A DNA stretch of 24,671 bases from a virus. Of the stretch, positions 16,746 through 22,864 are shown in pieces. Each line of letters starts with the position of its first letter. Position 1 is the stretch's first letter. The stretch spans positions 1 through 24,671 of IMG/VR virus record IMGVR_UViG_3300025276_000018; one strand, 5' to 3'. Both the position numbers and the translations under genes were made by a program. Below the pieces are notes generated by a model. That model searched no databases and was not told the DNA's origin. It worked only from the letters and a program-made list of their open reading frames with translations.

Positions 16746-16780
16746 TATTTCTTCTTAGGTTTCTTTTTCTTATATGCCAT
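16745..16780 (-). CDS. Eleven-residue lysine-rich micro-ORF
   Basis: The reading frame encodes MAYKKKKPKKK. Its ATG lies inside the end of the 81-aa gene (11-nt overlap) and its TAA overlaps the ATG of the holin-like gene (TAATG). A weak AGGGATG lies upstream. It fills exactly the gap between its two neighbours, which points to a real translated link, either as a coupler that passes ribosomes to the holin gene or as a small nucleic-acid-binding peptide. Similar Lys-rich micro-ORFs occur in marine phages as far as I recall. Confidence 0.5.
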   Translation of the reverse strand: MAYKKKKPKKK

Positions 16781-17015
16781 GTTCTATCATCCCTATAACT
16801 GTTGACACTACTAGAATGCCAAGTACCCACCAGATCCTATTGTCTAGCTTTTCTATTTTCTTAGTTTGAGTTTCCATATCTTTTTCAATATGATACAAAT
16901 GATTGTTCTTGATAGTTTCAATATCAAATTGAATCCTACCAATGTCATCAGTATTTTGCTTAGTGACCTCAGCCCATTCATGTTGTGCGTTGTCTTTTAA
17001 CTTTGCTTCAGCCAT
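16770..17015 (-). CDS. XhlA-like coiled-coil protein with C-terminal membrane anchor
   Basis: An 81-aa protein. Residues about 1-60 form a charged coiled coil (IGRIQFDIETIKNNHLYHIE, then KDMETQTKKIEKLDNR), and residues about 61-77 form a single membrane span (IWWVLGILVVSTVIGMI). This layout matches the XhlA hemolysin family of phage lysis accessory proteins and some holins. It lies between TerS and the two-helix membrane protein. The anchor at the C-terminus implies that the coil faces the cytoplasm. The role in lysis is inferred from the fold and neighbours. It could instead be a membrane-bound packaging or exclusion factor. Confidence 0.7.
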   Translation of the reverse strand: MAEAKLKDNAQHEWAEVTKQNTDDIGRIQFDIETIKNNHLYHIEKDMETQTKKIEKLDNRIWWVLGILVVSTVIGMIEHGI

Positions 17016-17034
17016 TGTAAGTCTTTCCTGTTAG

Positions 17035-17382
17035 TTAGTCTGTCCAAGGTAATATAGTTCCACTATCATCATCTAACGGTTCAGTCTGTTGATTAAGAAT
17101 GTTTTTACCAAGCCAAATTTGCATAGTAACATTATTCTTTTCAACTGCGTTTCTCCATTGTGCTCTGCGTAGTGCTATCTTACCAAGTGTTTTTCCAGTA
17201 TCTATTTCTTGTGAATAGTTTCTCTTTAGTGTGTCAGTACTTACCCCTAGTACATATGCCATTTCTTTTTGTGTGCATTGTATCTCACACAACTTTTGTA
17301 GAATGGCAGTGTCTACAGTTTTCTTTGGTGCGCCTTTGACTTTTTCCTGTTTGTCCTCAGTGCTGTCCGCATTTTTGCTCAT
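17035..17382 (-). CDS. terS: Terminase small subunit
   Basis: A 115-aa protein with a disordered Lys-rich N-terminus (about 1-22), a helix-turn-helix CTQKEMAYVLGVSTDTLKR (about 36-54) that would bind the packaging site, and a helical C-terminal part (GKIALRRAQWRNAVEKNN, then MQIWLGKNILNQQ) that matches the oligomerisation and TerL-contact region of small terminases. Length and position before TerL fit, although three small genes lie between. An alternative is a simple transcription regulator, but the IALRRAQW...VTMQIWLGKN.L signature is characteristic of terminase subunits. Confidence 0.82.
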   Translation of the reverse strand: MSKNADSTEDKQEKVKGAPKKTVDTAILQKLCEIQCTQKEMAYVLGVSTDTLKRNYSQEIDTGKTLGKIALRRAQWRNAVEKNNVTMQIWLGKNILNQQTEPLDDDSGTILPWTD

Positions 17383-17395
17383 GGTAGAGACTCCT

Positions 17396-18706
17396 TTAAC
17401 TTATTGTTGCGCCTAGTGCTACAACTTTCCAATTTGATCCATCATATACTGCTAGCGTCTTAGCACCGGCATTACCGTTGGATACATATATCAACATGCT
17501 TGTTTCTTTACTTGGTAGTGCATTGGCTTCTGCTAATGTGTATTCAGGTATTGAGTATGGTACGTTTGTACTAAAACTAACTGCACTTACTTCTGCACGT
17601 CCATTGTCACCTGTAGATCCACCAGTAGCATTACCTGCTGTACTATCATTTTGAGCTTGTATTCTTAATTTATTATTTTTACTATCTGAATTATATGTTG
17701 CACTAATTTGTCCTACAGTATCTGTTGACAATGCATCATTTGTTATTTGAAACTTAATTGCGTTTTGTACGTCATTAGTAAGACTTTGACTTCCATAGTC
17801 TAGATTAAACGTAGCTGAGTTAGCAATAGTAACACCTAAGTCTGCACTCATGTCTGTGTTTGCACGTAATGCGTGTGGGCTTAGTGTGCTTCCACTGTTA
17901 GTACGTCCACTGTTGATATCTAATCTGTAGCTTAGTTCTGCTTTGTCTTGACCTAATGCTAAAGTACCATTGAAGTGTCCATTATGGAGTGTGGTATTAC
18001 TATTTTTAACATAACCAAGTATTGTTTCTTTTGATGTGGTTCCATCATCACTTAGATGTGCAATTTCAAATTCATCATTAGTATTGCCTCTGTGACGGAA
18101 ATCAATAACACCTTGTGAAATAACACTTCCACTATCATCTTGTTGAAACACTAAACTTGTTCTACGTTGACTGGCAGCTGTTGCCATTGCTCTTAATGCA
18201 AGGCTTGGTTGTCCAATACTAACGTTGTGTAGTTCTACACCATATTCAGTGTCTAGAAAATTTACACCTACTGCGTTAGCTATATTTAAATCACCAGTCA
18301 TAGTTCCGCCTGAAGTTGGTAAACCAGTTCCAGTTGTATCTACATATGCTTTAGTGGCTGCATCTTGGGCACTTGTAGGGTCACCCATGTTTGTTATTTT
18401 GTTAGTACGCATGTCTGGTGCGGCATTGATTCTCATGCCAGCTGCGCCTGGAGTTATATCTAATCTAGCTCCACCTGAACCAACATCAATAACGTTAGTA
18501 CCCAAGTTAAGTCCTGTAGCATTATTGCCTGAATAGGTAAACAATGCACTAGCTAAGAATGTTTGTGTATCATCTGCTAGACTTACTGCGTCAGTACCAT
18601 CTGTACTAACATAAAGAATTCTTGCGGCTGTATCCATTGCTATTTCATTTGTAGCTATGTCTCCTGCTGGGCTTCCTGTACCACGTTTTGGTTTAATAAT
18701 GCTCAT
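17396..18706 (-). CDS. Tail fibre / adhesin protein
   Basis: A 436-aa beta-rich protein. The N-terminus MSIIKPKRGTGSPAGDIATNE, then IAMDTAARILYVSTDG, is the attachment segment often found in marine phage structural proteins. A collar-like region KITNMGDPTSAQDAATKAYVD (about 105-125) and TSGGTMTGDLNI (about 131-142) are classical fibre motifs seen in T4-like short fibres and many adhesins. The C-terminal part (FSTNVPYSIPEYTLAEANA, then LIYVSNG and LAVYDGSNWKVVAL) looks like a receptor-facing tip. It is the last of three genes likely to form one fibre, all joined by TAATG overlaps. No chaperone domain is seen. Confidence 0.8.
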   Translation of the reverse strand: MSIIKPKRGTGSPAGDIATNEIAMDTAARILYVSTDGTDAVSLADDTQTFLASALFTYSGNNATGLNLGTNVIDVGSGGARLDITPGAAGMRINAAPDMRTNKITNMGDPTSAQDAATKAYVDTTGTGLPTSGGTMTGDLNIANAVGVNFLDTEYGVELHNVSIGQPSLALRAMATAASQRRTSLVFQQDDSGSVISQGVIDFRHRGNTNDEFEIAHLSDDGTTSKETILGYVKNSNTTLHNGHFNGTLALGQDKAELSYRLDINSGRTNSGSTLSPHALRANTDMSADLGVTIANSATFNLDYGSQSLTNDVQNAIKFQITNDALSTDTVGQISATYNSDSKNNKLRIQAQNDSTAGNATGGSTGDNGRAEVSAVSFSTNVPYSIPEYTLAEANALPSKETSMLIYVSNGNAGAKTLAVYDGSNWKVVALGATIS

Positions 18707-19689
18707 TAGTATGTTCCTCCATCAATTGTTGCTACTTCAAGACTACCAATGTCTACTGTGTTTCCATTTGAAATAGTTAAGTTAGGGCTAGTAAAACTCA
18801 GTGTTTGACTATCTGTTTCTGCGGTTAAGTATCCTGAATCATTTGTCCATTGTGATATGTTACCGCTCTTGTTAGTAAATGTATCAGTACTAGTAGGAGT
18901 AACTGTTCCTGTAGTAGTTGAATAGTTTGCATCATTAGTAAACATACTAATGTTACCTGATTTGTTAGTTAGTGTATTTGTTGAATCAGCAGTAATATAG
19001 CCTAGTGTTAGAGGTGTTAGGTCTACACTGTTGCCTCCACTGATACTAAGATTAGGAACTGAGAAGCTTAATGTTTGACTATCAGTTTCAGTTGTTAAGT
19101 AACCTGCATCATTAGTCCACATACTGATGTTACCTGATTTATTAGTAAATGTATCTGTACTGGTGGGAGTTACTGTTCCTGTAGTAGTTGAATAATTTGC
19201 ATCATTAGTAAAAGTACTAACTGGTAATGCGTCTACTTGTGTACTAGTATAATAAGGACTCAATGCACTGGCTACTAAGTAAGCACTGTCATTTGTCCAC
19301 ATACTGATGTTACCTGATTTATTAGTAAATGTATCTGTTGAACTTGGTGTTACTGTTCCTATTGTAGTTGAATAACCTGCATCATTAGTCCATTGTAGGT
19401 TTGATCCTGATTTGTTTGTTAGTGTATCTGTTGAATCTGCTTTAATAAAGCCTTGACTGTTAGTGTCTATTACACTTTGTGTTCTAGCATCTGTATAGTA
19501 TAGATTAGAACCTTCTGGTATTTGTGTAGTAGTAAGTACAACAACTCCTGTAAGAGTGTTAACACTGTTTACTGCACCTGTAAGATTAATACTTGCTGGA
19601 GTAATGTTAATGCTTACTAAGTCATTAGCTTCTGTTACTTCTACTGCAAGGTTTAGATCATCTGTTGGTAGTGTTGTGTATACAGTCAT
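18706..19689 (-). CDS. Repeat-containing fibre protein
   Basis: A 327-aa protein, Thr/Ser/Asn-rich. The N-terminal 80 residues (LTGVVVLTTTQIPEGSNLYY, TDARTQSVI) are a common fibre entry domain. Residues 84-309 hold five copies of TNKSGNIS.WTNDAGY with linkers TGTVTPTSTDTF and two copies of ETDSQTLSF. The C-terminus IDGGTY matches that of the small tail-tip protein at 634-951. Such repeats usually form a trimeric beta-shaft whose length can change by recombination between copies. It is flanked by the baseplate-like N-terminal gene and the larger fibre, so it is probably the shaft segment. Confidence 0.8.
   Translation of the reverse strand: MTVYTTLPTDDLNLAVEVTEANDLVSINITPASINLTGAVNSVNTLTGVVVLTTTQIPEGSNLYYTDARTQSVIDTNSQGFIKADSTDTLTNKSGSNLQWTNDAGYSTTIGTVTPSSTDTFTNKSGNISMWTNDSAYLVASALSPYYTSTQVDALPVSTFTNDANYSTTTGTVTPTSTDTFTNKSGNISMWTNDAGYLTTETDSQTLSFSVPNLSISGGNSVDLTPLTLGYITADSTNTLTNKSGNISMFTNDANYSTTTGTVTPTSTDTFTNKSGNISQWTNDSGYLTAETDSQTLSFTSPNLTISNGNTVDIGSLEVATIDGGTY
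18763..19440 (-). repeat. Internal shaft repeats of the fibre gene
   Basis: DNA encoding residues about 84-309 of the 327-aa fibre. Five units share a core of TTGTTAGT or TTATTAGT followed by AAATGTATC-like linkers on the plus strand, and the protein repeats are 30-60 residues apart. High identity between units (for example the blocks at 18840-18910 and 19095-19205) invites recombinational gain or loss. Confidence 0.75.
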
Positions 19690-20018
19690 TATGGTGTAAC
19701 TCCTTGTCTAATAAAGGCGTGTCCTTGTAATATTCTTGTTTTAACTGTAGCAGTGTCCAACATGATTACATCATAAACTGCTGTTCCTGGATCCATTCCG
19801 GCTGTTTGTACATCAGTCAAACTAACGGTAAATGTGCCTGCGGCAGCGTCTACTATACTTGTAGTAAATTCTGTATGCCCAGTTGTATGGAACGCTTCTT
19901 TAATTCTTCCTGTAAATGTATATCCTGATATATTCAAAATTACATTATTCTTTTTGACCTGAAAGCTTCTTATAAAGTCTGCATTCTGGTTTACTGTTAT
20001 ATTATATTGGGCTGACAT
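19689..20018 (-). CDS. BppU-like baseplate/fibre attachment protein
   Basis: A 109-aa protein starting MSAQYNITVNQNADFIRSFQ at 20018, with AGGAG 11 nt upstream. The sequence QNADFIRSFQVKKNNVILNI, then SGYTFTGRIKEAFHT, GTFTVSLTDVQTAGMDPGTA and VYDVIMLD, follows the small beta-sandwich at the N-terminus of lactococcal BppU and many marine phage structural proteins (strand, ls.ytf..qir, G..tl.L....t..l..g...yDi). In that family it docks receptor-binding fibres on the baseplate. It begins the fibre block and is joined to the repeat-rich fibre by TAATG. Confidence 0.7.
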   Translation of the reverse strand: MSAQYNITVNQNADFIRSFQVKKNNVILNISGYTFTGRIKEAFHTTGHTEFTTSIVDAAAGTFTVSLTDVQTAGMDPGTAVYDVIMLDTATVKTRILQGHAFIRQGVTP

Positions 20019-20020
20019 AG

Positions 20021-20143
20021 CTAAAATAAACTCCTTATTATAAATTCAAAACCAGCATATCCCCACGTTAGCGTAAGGTAGACTAATACTAAGTTAGAGA
20101 GGGTTGTTAGGCTGTTAACTAATTTTTTTAATTCTTCTTGCAT
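20021..20143 (-). CDS. Forty-residue hydrophobic small protein at the head of the structural operon
   Basis: The frame encodes 40 aa: MQEELKKLVNSLTTLSNL, then a hydrophobic stretch VLVYLTLTWGYAGFEFII and RSLF. AAGGAA lies 8 nt upstream of the ATG at 20143. Its TAG falls 2 nt before the next gene's ATG and its last codons contain that gene's AGGAG ribosome site, so the two are coupled. A short charged helix followed by one membrane-length segment suggests a small single-pass membrane protein. The function is unknown; it may simply be a leader for the fibre genes. Confidence 0.6.
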   Translation of the reverse strand: MQEELKKLVNSLTTLSNLVLVYLTLTWGYAGFEFIIRSLF

Positions 20144-20176
20144 GAGTATGATTCCTTGTTTAGTTGTTTACAACTT

Positions 20177-20185
20177 TATTTATCC
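20177..20185 (-). promoter_or_regulatory. GGATAAATA motif, candidate late promoter of the structural operon
   Basis: An exact 9-mer copy 34 nt before the 40-aa gene and immediately downstream of the strong terminator at 20202. No consensus sigma-70 promoter is visible in this interval, yet the whole structural operon must start here, so the motif is the best candidate for its -10-like element. Confidence 0.6.
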
Positions 20186-20201
20186 ATTTTAAAACCGTAG
20201 A

Positions 20202-20242
20202 GAAAAAGCCCAGCCCATACAAGGAATGCAAAGGACCGGGCT
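20202..20242 (-). terminator. Strong intrinsic terminator
   Basis: The minus strand gives a 10-bp stem AGCCCGGTCC with GGGCTGGGCT (two G-U pairs), a 16-nt loop and then TTTTT. It closes whatever is transcribed from the short segment below the terminator at 20330 and insulates the structural operon. Confidence 0.88.
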
Positions 20243-20284
20243 ACCACTTCTAATCAGAACCCCCACCGGTTAGACTGGTAACAC

Positions 20285-20292
20285 TATTTATT
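20285..20292 (-). promoter_or_regulatory. AATAAATA motif between the two terminators
   Basis: A variant of the late motif (AATAAATA followed by GTGTTACC). A start about 10 nt downstream would give an RNA of only 70-75 nt that ends at the terminator at 20202. Confidence 0.3.
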
Positions 20293-20329
20293 GCTTTTTG
20301 GAATAATTCATGGCAGAATGGTTGGCCAT

Positions 20330-20361
20330 AAAAAAACCCACACTGTTTAAGGTGTAGGTTT
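20330..20361 (-). terminator. Intrinsic terminator of the early-like operon
   Basis: The minus strand folds AAACCTACAC with GTGTGGGTTT (10 bp including one U-G pair), an 8-nt loop and a run of seven T. It lies 80 nt after the 63-aa membrane gene and ends the unit started at the 21795-21823 promoter. Confidence 0.9.
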
Positions 20362-20442
20362 AAAGGTGTCTAAGTATAGAAGTTCTGCACTAACGGCCTC
20401 TAGAATAACTGTTTGCTGATTATCTAACTTAATTTCCTAATA

Positions 20443-20634
20443 TTATTTAGCCTTAATTGACTTATAAATTGCATAGAAAGGTAATCTAATAGTGTAGTAT
20501 ACCAGCTTAATACACAATACGCACATTTTAACTGTCCAACTACACACTGTCCAAATTAGGTGTGCGGCCACAGTAAATAAAAATATAAATGGTGCAAATA
20601 TAAAACCTAATAAATGTATAATCCAAATACCCAT
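20443..20634 (-). CDS. Small cationic membrane protein
   Basis: A 63-aa protein, mostly hydrophobic: IIHLLGFIFAPFIFLFTVAA (about 5-24), HLIWTVCSWTVKMCVLCIKL (about 25-44), then YYTIRLPFYAIYKSIKAK with a basic C-terminus. Two membrane passes or one long amphipathic hairpin are likely. It is the last gene of the early-like operon and starts at one of the repeated SD-stop-start junctions. It could be an early membrane-active protein, for instance superinfection exclusion, or a holin. Early placement favours the former, but there is no family match I can name. Confidence 0.75.
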   Translation of the reverse strand: MGIWIIHLLGFIFAPFIFLFTVAAHLIWTVCSWTVKMCVLCIKLVYYTIRLPFYAIYKSIKAK

Positions 20635-20646
20635 TACGCTGTCTCC
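20632..20646 (-). repeat. Junction element GGAGACAGCGTAATG, copy 1
   Basis: Fifteen bases that contain the ribosome site GGAG, the final codons Glu-Thr-Ala of the upstream gene, its TAA, and the overlapping ATG of the 63-aa gene. Confidence 0.85.
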
Positions 20647-20852
20647 TCTACCATTTTAATCCTGTGCCATTCATCAAGAGATTTGTTTACTCTTAGCTTA
20701 CTACTGCGTTCCATCCATTTCTGCATTCTATCCATTGCACCTTGTGGATCATTTTCTTCCCACATCAGTGTAGCAGTTGTGCCAATAACTTCACGCATAC
20801 GCATACAGTCATACGGTTCTGCTACATAGACATTAAATTTGTATTTTTTCAT
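20634..20852 (-). CDS. Unknown early-like protein (72 aa)
   Basis: The sequence MKKYKFNVYVAEPYDCMRMR, then EVIGTTATLMWEENDPQGAM, has a beta-strand start and a helical, Met- and Glu-rich second half (DRMQKWMERSSKLRVNK). No membrane segment. The start and stop are both at the identical GGAGACAGCGTAATG junctions, so it forms a cassette with its neighbours and ends in EETA. No known domain is seen. The size, early position and promoter suggest a host-takeover protein, which is inference only. Confidence 0.75.
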   Translation of the reverse strand: MKKYKFNVYVAEPYDCMRMREVIGTTATLMWEENDPQGAMDRMQKWMERSSKLRVNKSLDEWHRIKMVEETA

Positions 20853-20864
20853 TACGCTGTCTCC
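20850..20864 (-). repeat. Junction element GGAGACAGCGTAATG, copy 2
   Basis: Identical to the copy at 20632. It links the end (KKETA) of the 107-aa gene to the start of the 72-aa gene. Confidence 0.85.
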
Positions 20865-21175
20865 TTCTTAATAATATAAAGTTTAAATTCAAACTGTTTT
20901 GTAAGGCTCTCAAGATCTTTGCTTAAATAAGTTGTATCAACATTAAGCTGATCTGCTACTGTATACACCATGTGTTGCAAGTTTTTAACCTGTGTATTAA
21001 GTTCTTCTCTATAACTAGCCAAAACAGTCTTTTCTTCTTTGCTTACATTCAACTTGCTCATTTGTTTTTGACCTAGTTTTGTAACAAGATCTTGTAGTTC
21101 ATTCAAAGGTTCTAGGAAGTCAACCACTGCTGCCTTACCTGATAATTTTTGTATCATTAATTCTTCTTGTGTCAT
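20852..21175 (-). CDS. Unknown coiled-coil protein (107 aa)
   Basis: A charged, helical protein: EELMIQKLSGKAAVVDFLEP, LNELQDLVTKLGQKQMSKLN, TQVKNLQHMVYTVADQL and DLESLTKQFEFKLYIIKKETA. Heptad-like Leu spacing suggests a dimeric coiled coil. There are no Cys residues and no membrane segment. It is the middle gene of the early-like cassette series and is bounded on both sides by the repeated 15-nt junction. No family is recognised. A role as a small inhibitor or adaptor of a host enzyme would fit the setting. Confidence 0.75.
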   Translation of the reverse strand: MTQEELMIQKLSGKAAVVDFLEPLNELQDLVTKLGQKQMSKLNVSKEEKTVLASYREELNTQVKNLQHMVYTVADQLNVDTTYLSKDLESLTKQFEFKLYIIKKETA

Positions 21176-21187
21176 TACGCTGTCTCC
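21173..21187 (-). repeat. Junction element GGAGACAGCGTAATG, copy 3
   Basis: Identical to copies 1 and 2. It joins the end (LGETA) of the 186-aa gene to the ATG of the 107-aa gene. Confidence 0.85.
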
Positions 21188-21735
21188 CCTAACATTGCTG
21201 CTCTAATACTTGGATCATCACATTGAATGTGATTAAACCTATCACCGTTCCAATCATCTTGTTCTAATACACCAGCTGCAACACAAGTTGAAATAGCACA
21301 AGTCCAAATTATAAGATTTTGAATAAGATCTTTGTTAAACTGAAATGGACCTTTAGTCATCTTAGCTAACTCTTTACTTGCCCAAATCATTCTTTGTTGT
21401 TCTTCAGCAACAAACTCTTCTCTGGATTGCTTATACACTTCCATAGTCCTATTTGTTTTTAAGACGCTTACTTGTTTATCAGCACATTCTTTAAAATGTG
21501 CACCCATTTGAATTGCATCTACTCTAGGCATATCCATTGCGTCAAGTGTCCAATTTGAAAATTCAAAGCCGTTAACATTATCATTTGCTTTGTAACCCCA
21601 ATAAAACCCTATAAGATCTGTATTTGGGTGTAATAAACTCTTAACAGTTGCCTTAGTTGCCTTAGACGCTTGCTTTGCTTTAAATGCTTTAGCTCTTGCG
21701 TTTGCTTTTGCTTTACCGTTTAATTTGTTTGACAT
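21175..21735 (-). CDS. Unknown early-like protein with basic N-terminus (186 aa)
   Basis: The start is the ATG at 21735, with GGAG 8 nt upstream; an in-frame ATG at 21765 lacks a ribosome site. Residues about 1-33 are Lys/Ala-rich (KAKANARAKAFKAKQASKAT), like a nucleic-acid-binding tail. Then come LIGFYWGYKANDNVNGFEFS, a helical region with KQSREEFVAEEQQRMIWASKE (about 103-123) and a hydrophobic stretch NLIIWTCAISTCVAAGVL (about 138-155). It is the first gene after the best consensus promoter in the region (21795-21823), so it is probably strongly and immediately expressed. No family is recognised, and a host-DNA or host-RNA role is inference from the basic tail. Confidence 0.8.
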   Translation of the reverse strand: MSNKLNGKAKANARAKAFKAKQASKATKATVKSLLHPNTDLIGFYWGYKANDNVNGFEFSNWTLDAMDMPRVDAIQMGAHFKECADKQVSVLKTNRTMEVYKQSREEFVAEEQQRMIWASKELAKMTKGPFQFNKDLIQNLIIWTCAISTCVAAGVLEQDDWNGDRFNHIQCDDPSIRAAMLGETA

Positions 21736-21794
21736 ATTGTATACTCCGTTTTGTTTAATAAGCATTATTGCTTAATTTCTTACTCTATACTACT

Positions 21795-21823
21795 ATTATA
21801 GCGTAAGATGTCTTGCTTGTCAA
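21795..21823 (-). promoter_or_regulatory. Consensus sigma-70 promoter P3
   Basis: TTGACA (21818-21823), a 17-bp spacer and TATAAT (21795-21800) on the minus strand, a perfect match. Start of transcription about 21788, 53 nt before the 186-aa gene. It shares TAAAGGTTGACA with the promoter at 24258-24286, and half-sites resembling GTATAGC flank the -10, as at the 23353-23380 palindrome. Confidence 0.9.
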
Positions 21824-21826
21824 CCT

Positions 21827-22003
21827 TTATTTTACGTTTATTCCTGTCTTACCAAACTCTCTGGTTATTACTGTAGTTTCTTCAAGGTATCTAGCTTTAG
21901 TAGCTAGATTCTCTGCTAATACTCTTTCAGCTTCTGCATCTACTTCAGCTATGTAACTTAGTATTGCACTGTATGGAATTAACTTTAGTATAGTCTTATA
22001 CAT
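21827..22003 (-). CDS. Unknown 58-aa helical protein
   Basis: ATG at 22003, one base after the previous gene's TAA; stop at 21827, just before the promoter P3. The sequence MYKTILKLIPYSAILSYIAE, then VDAEAERVLAENLATKARYL and EETTVITREF, is one hydrophobic N-terminal helix followed by an acidic amphipathic helix, so it may be membrane-associated. An AGAAGAAA stretch serves as a weak ribosome site and coupling to the upstream stop is likely. No family is recognised. Confidence 0.7.
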   Translation of the reverse strand: MYKTILKLIPYSAILSYIAEVDAEAERVLAENLATKARYLEETTVITREFGKTGINVK

Positions 22004-22004
22004 A

Positions 22005-22199
22005 TTATTTCTTCTTTTTACGTTGTTTTACTACTGCTGTAGCATTTTTAATAGCTTGTAGGTATTCTTCAGCACTGGGTTCTGTATACTTAAACTCTAC
22101 TCCTATAGCATCATAAACACTTGCCCATTGCTTGCGTGTGCGTTTGCAACGTTGAATCATGTTTTCTACATCAAGTTCAGGATCCCAGCCTTCAATCAT
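22005..22199 (-). CDS. Unknown 64-aa basic protein
   Basis: The sequence starts MIEGWDPELDVENMIQRCKR, contains KQWASVYDAIGVEFKY (about 23-38), and closes with the very basic VVKQRKKKK. There is no membrane segment and one Cys. ATG at 22199 overlaps the end of the previous gene (ATGA), with AAGGAAAT upstream. The Lys-rich tail suggests contact with nucleic acid. Function unknown. Confidence 0.7.
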   Translation of the reverse strand: MIEGWDPELDVENMIQRCKRTRKQWASVYDAIGVEFKYTEPSAEEYLQAIKNATAVVKQRKKKK

Positions 22200-22513
22200 T
22201 TGCTGAATTTCCTTTTAACTAGGTCTGCTTTTTCTTGTAGGAATGCCGCTGTAGCAAGTAATCTCATGTTACGTTCACTTAGACTTGGATGTGTTAATCT
22301 CCAAAGAAATCCTGCATCTTCTTTAGTTAGGCGCTTGTATTGACTAAGATTGAATCTCTTTAGTATTGTTTTAGCATGACTGTATGCTTCTGGCGGTGTG
22401 TTGTAGTTGTGTACTATTCTAGCCGTAGTCTTAGTCAGCCACATGTGACTGTTTACATGATGATGGTTCTTGTTCCACCATTTGTTAAAACTTTTGTTTC
22501 TTTCAATGTTCAT
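22196..22513 (-). CDS. Unknown 105-aa basic protein
   Basis: A Lys/Arg/His-rich protein with FNKWWNKNHHHVNSHMW near the N-terminus (about 9-25), PPEAYSHAKTILKRFNLSQY (about 40-59) and LTKEDAGFLWRLTHPSLSER, then NMRLLATAAFLQEKADLVKRK. The HHH and other His residues could bind metal, but no spacing typical of a zinc finger or HNH nuclease is present. The start overlaps the 79-aa gene by 4 nt (ATGA). A small DNA- or RNA-binding protein is possible. Confidence 0.7.
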   Translation of the reverse strand: MNIERNKSFNKWWNKNHHHVNSHMWLTKTTARIVHNYNTPPEAYSHAKTILKRFNLSQYKRLTKEDAGFLWRLTHPSLSERNMRLLATAAFLQEKADLVKRKFSK

Positions 22514-22749
22514 TTGCTTACTCCTCTGTATGCAGCTTTATCAAACTGTTGTCCACTTACGCTTTGGCTTTTTTGTAATTGACTCATAGCATCAAATTGT
22601 TTCATGCTACAATTGTATATCTTGTGTCCTACCCAAGTGCCAGCTAATTTAGCTAACATTAGGTCTTTTTCTAGTTCACAGAGTAATTGATATTCTTTTT
22701 TATCAGTAACTCTTATGCCTTGTATCCAACTCCATATCTCTATAACCAT
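22510..22749 (-). CDS. Unknown 79-aa helical protein
   Basis: The sequence MVIEIWSWIQGIRVTDKKEY, then QLLCELEKDLMLAKLAGTWV, has an amphipathic N-terminal helix and a polar Gln/Ser-rich second half (MKQFDAMSQLQKSQSVSG). AAGGAAAC lies 7 nt before the ATG at 22749. It is the first gene after the 640-bp region without minus-strand genes, so its promoter must lie there; the CATAAATA motif at 22776-22783 is the nearest candidate. No family is recognised. Confidence 0.72.
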   Translation of the reverse strand: MVIEIWSWIQGIRVTDKKEYQLLCELEKDLMLAKLAGTWVGHKIYNCSMKQFDAMSQLQKSQSVSGQQFDKAAYRGVSK

Positions 22750-22775
22750 TATACAGTTTCCTTGTTATATGTTAG

Positions 22776-22783
22776 TATTTATG
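22776..22783 (-). promoter_or_regulatory. CATAAATA motif before the 79-aa gene
   Basis: The minus strand reads CATAAATACTAAC, 27 nt upstream of the ATG at 22749, and resembles T4 late promoters (TATAAATA followed by CTATT). A candidate start for the 22749-21827 gene group. Confidence 0.4.
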
Positions 22784-22847
22784 TTAAATCTATCACGGTC
22801 TAATCTGAGCTTGGCTTAACCCATACACTCAATTGGTTATATACATA

Positions 22848-22864
22848 TCTCTCTTACAGAGAGA
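22848..22864. repeat. Short perfect inverted repeat
   Basis: TCTCTCT and AGAGAGA separated by TAC. It could be an operator or a hairpin in the leader of the 79-aa gene. Confidence 0.5.

Larger units (their letters stand above)
20144..20442. other. Control region between early-like and structural transcription units
   Basis: About 300 bp without a supported gene. It contains two intrinsic terminators on the minus strand (20330-20361 and 20202-20242), a GGATAAATA motif (20177-20185) before the structural operon and a second motif AATAAATA (20285-20292) between the terminators. The only open frames are a few codons long (for example one of 13 codons near 20325) and lack ribosome sites. Confidence 0.7.

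Noticed and set aside
1254-18536. Many plus-strand open frames opposite the structural genes
   Set aside because: They lie antisense to genes with clear family signatures, lack ribosome sites and have low-complexity translations typical of shadow frames.
18763-19440. Regular repeats as a CRISPR array
   Set aside because: They are in-frame protein repeats of unequal spacing, not palindromic repeats with unique spacers.
21736-21765. Longer start for the 186-aa gene (ATG at 21765)
   Set aside because: It has no ribosome site and would put GGAG inside the coding region; the ATG at 21735 is correctly spaced from it.
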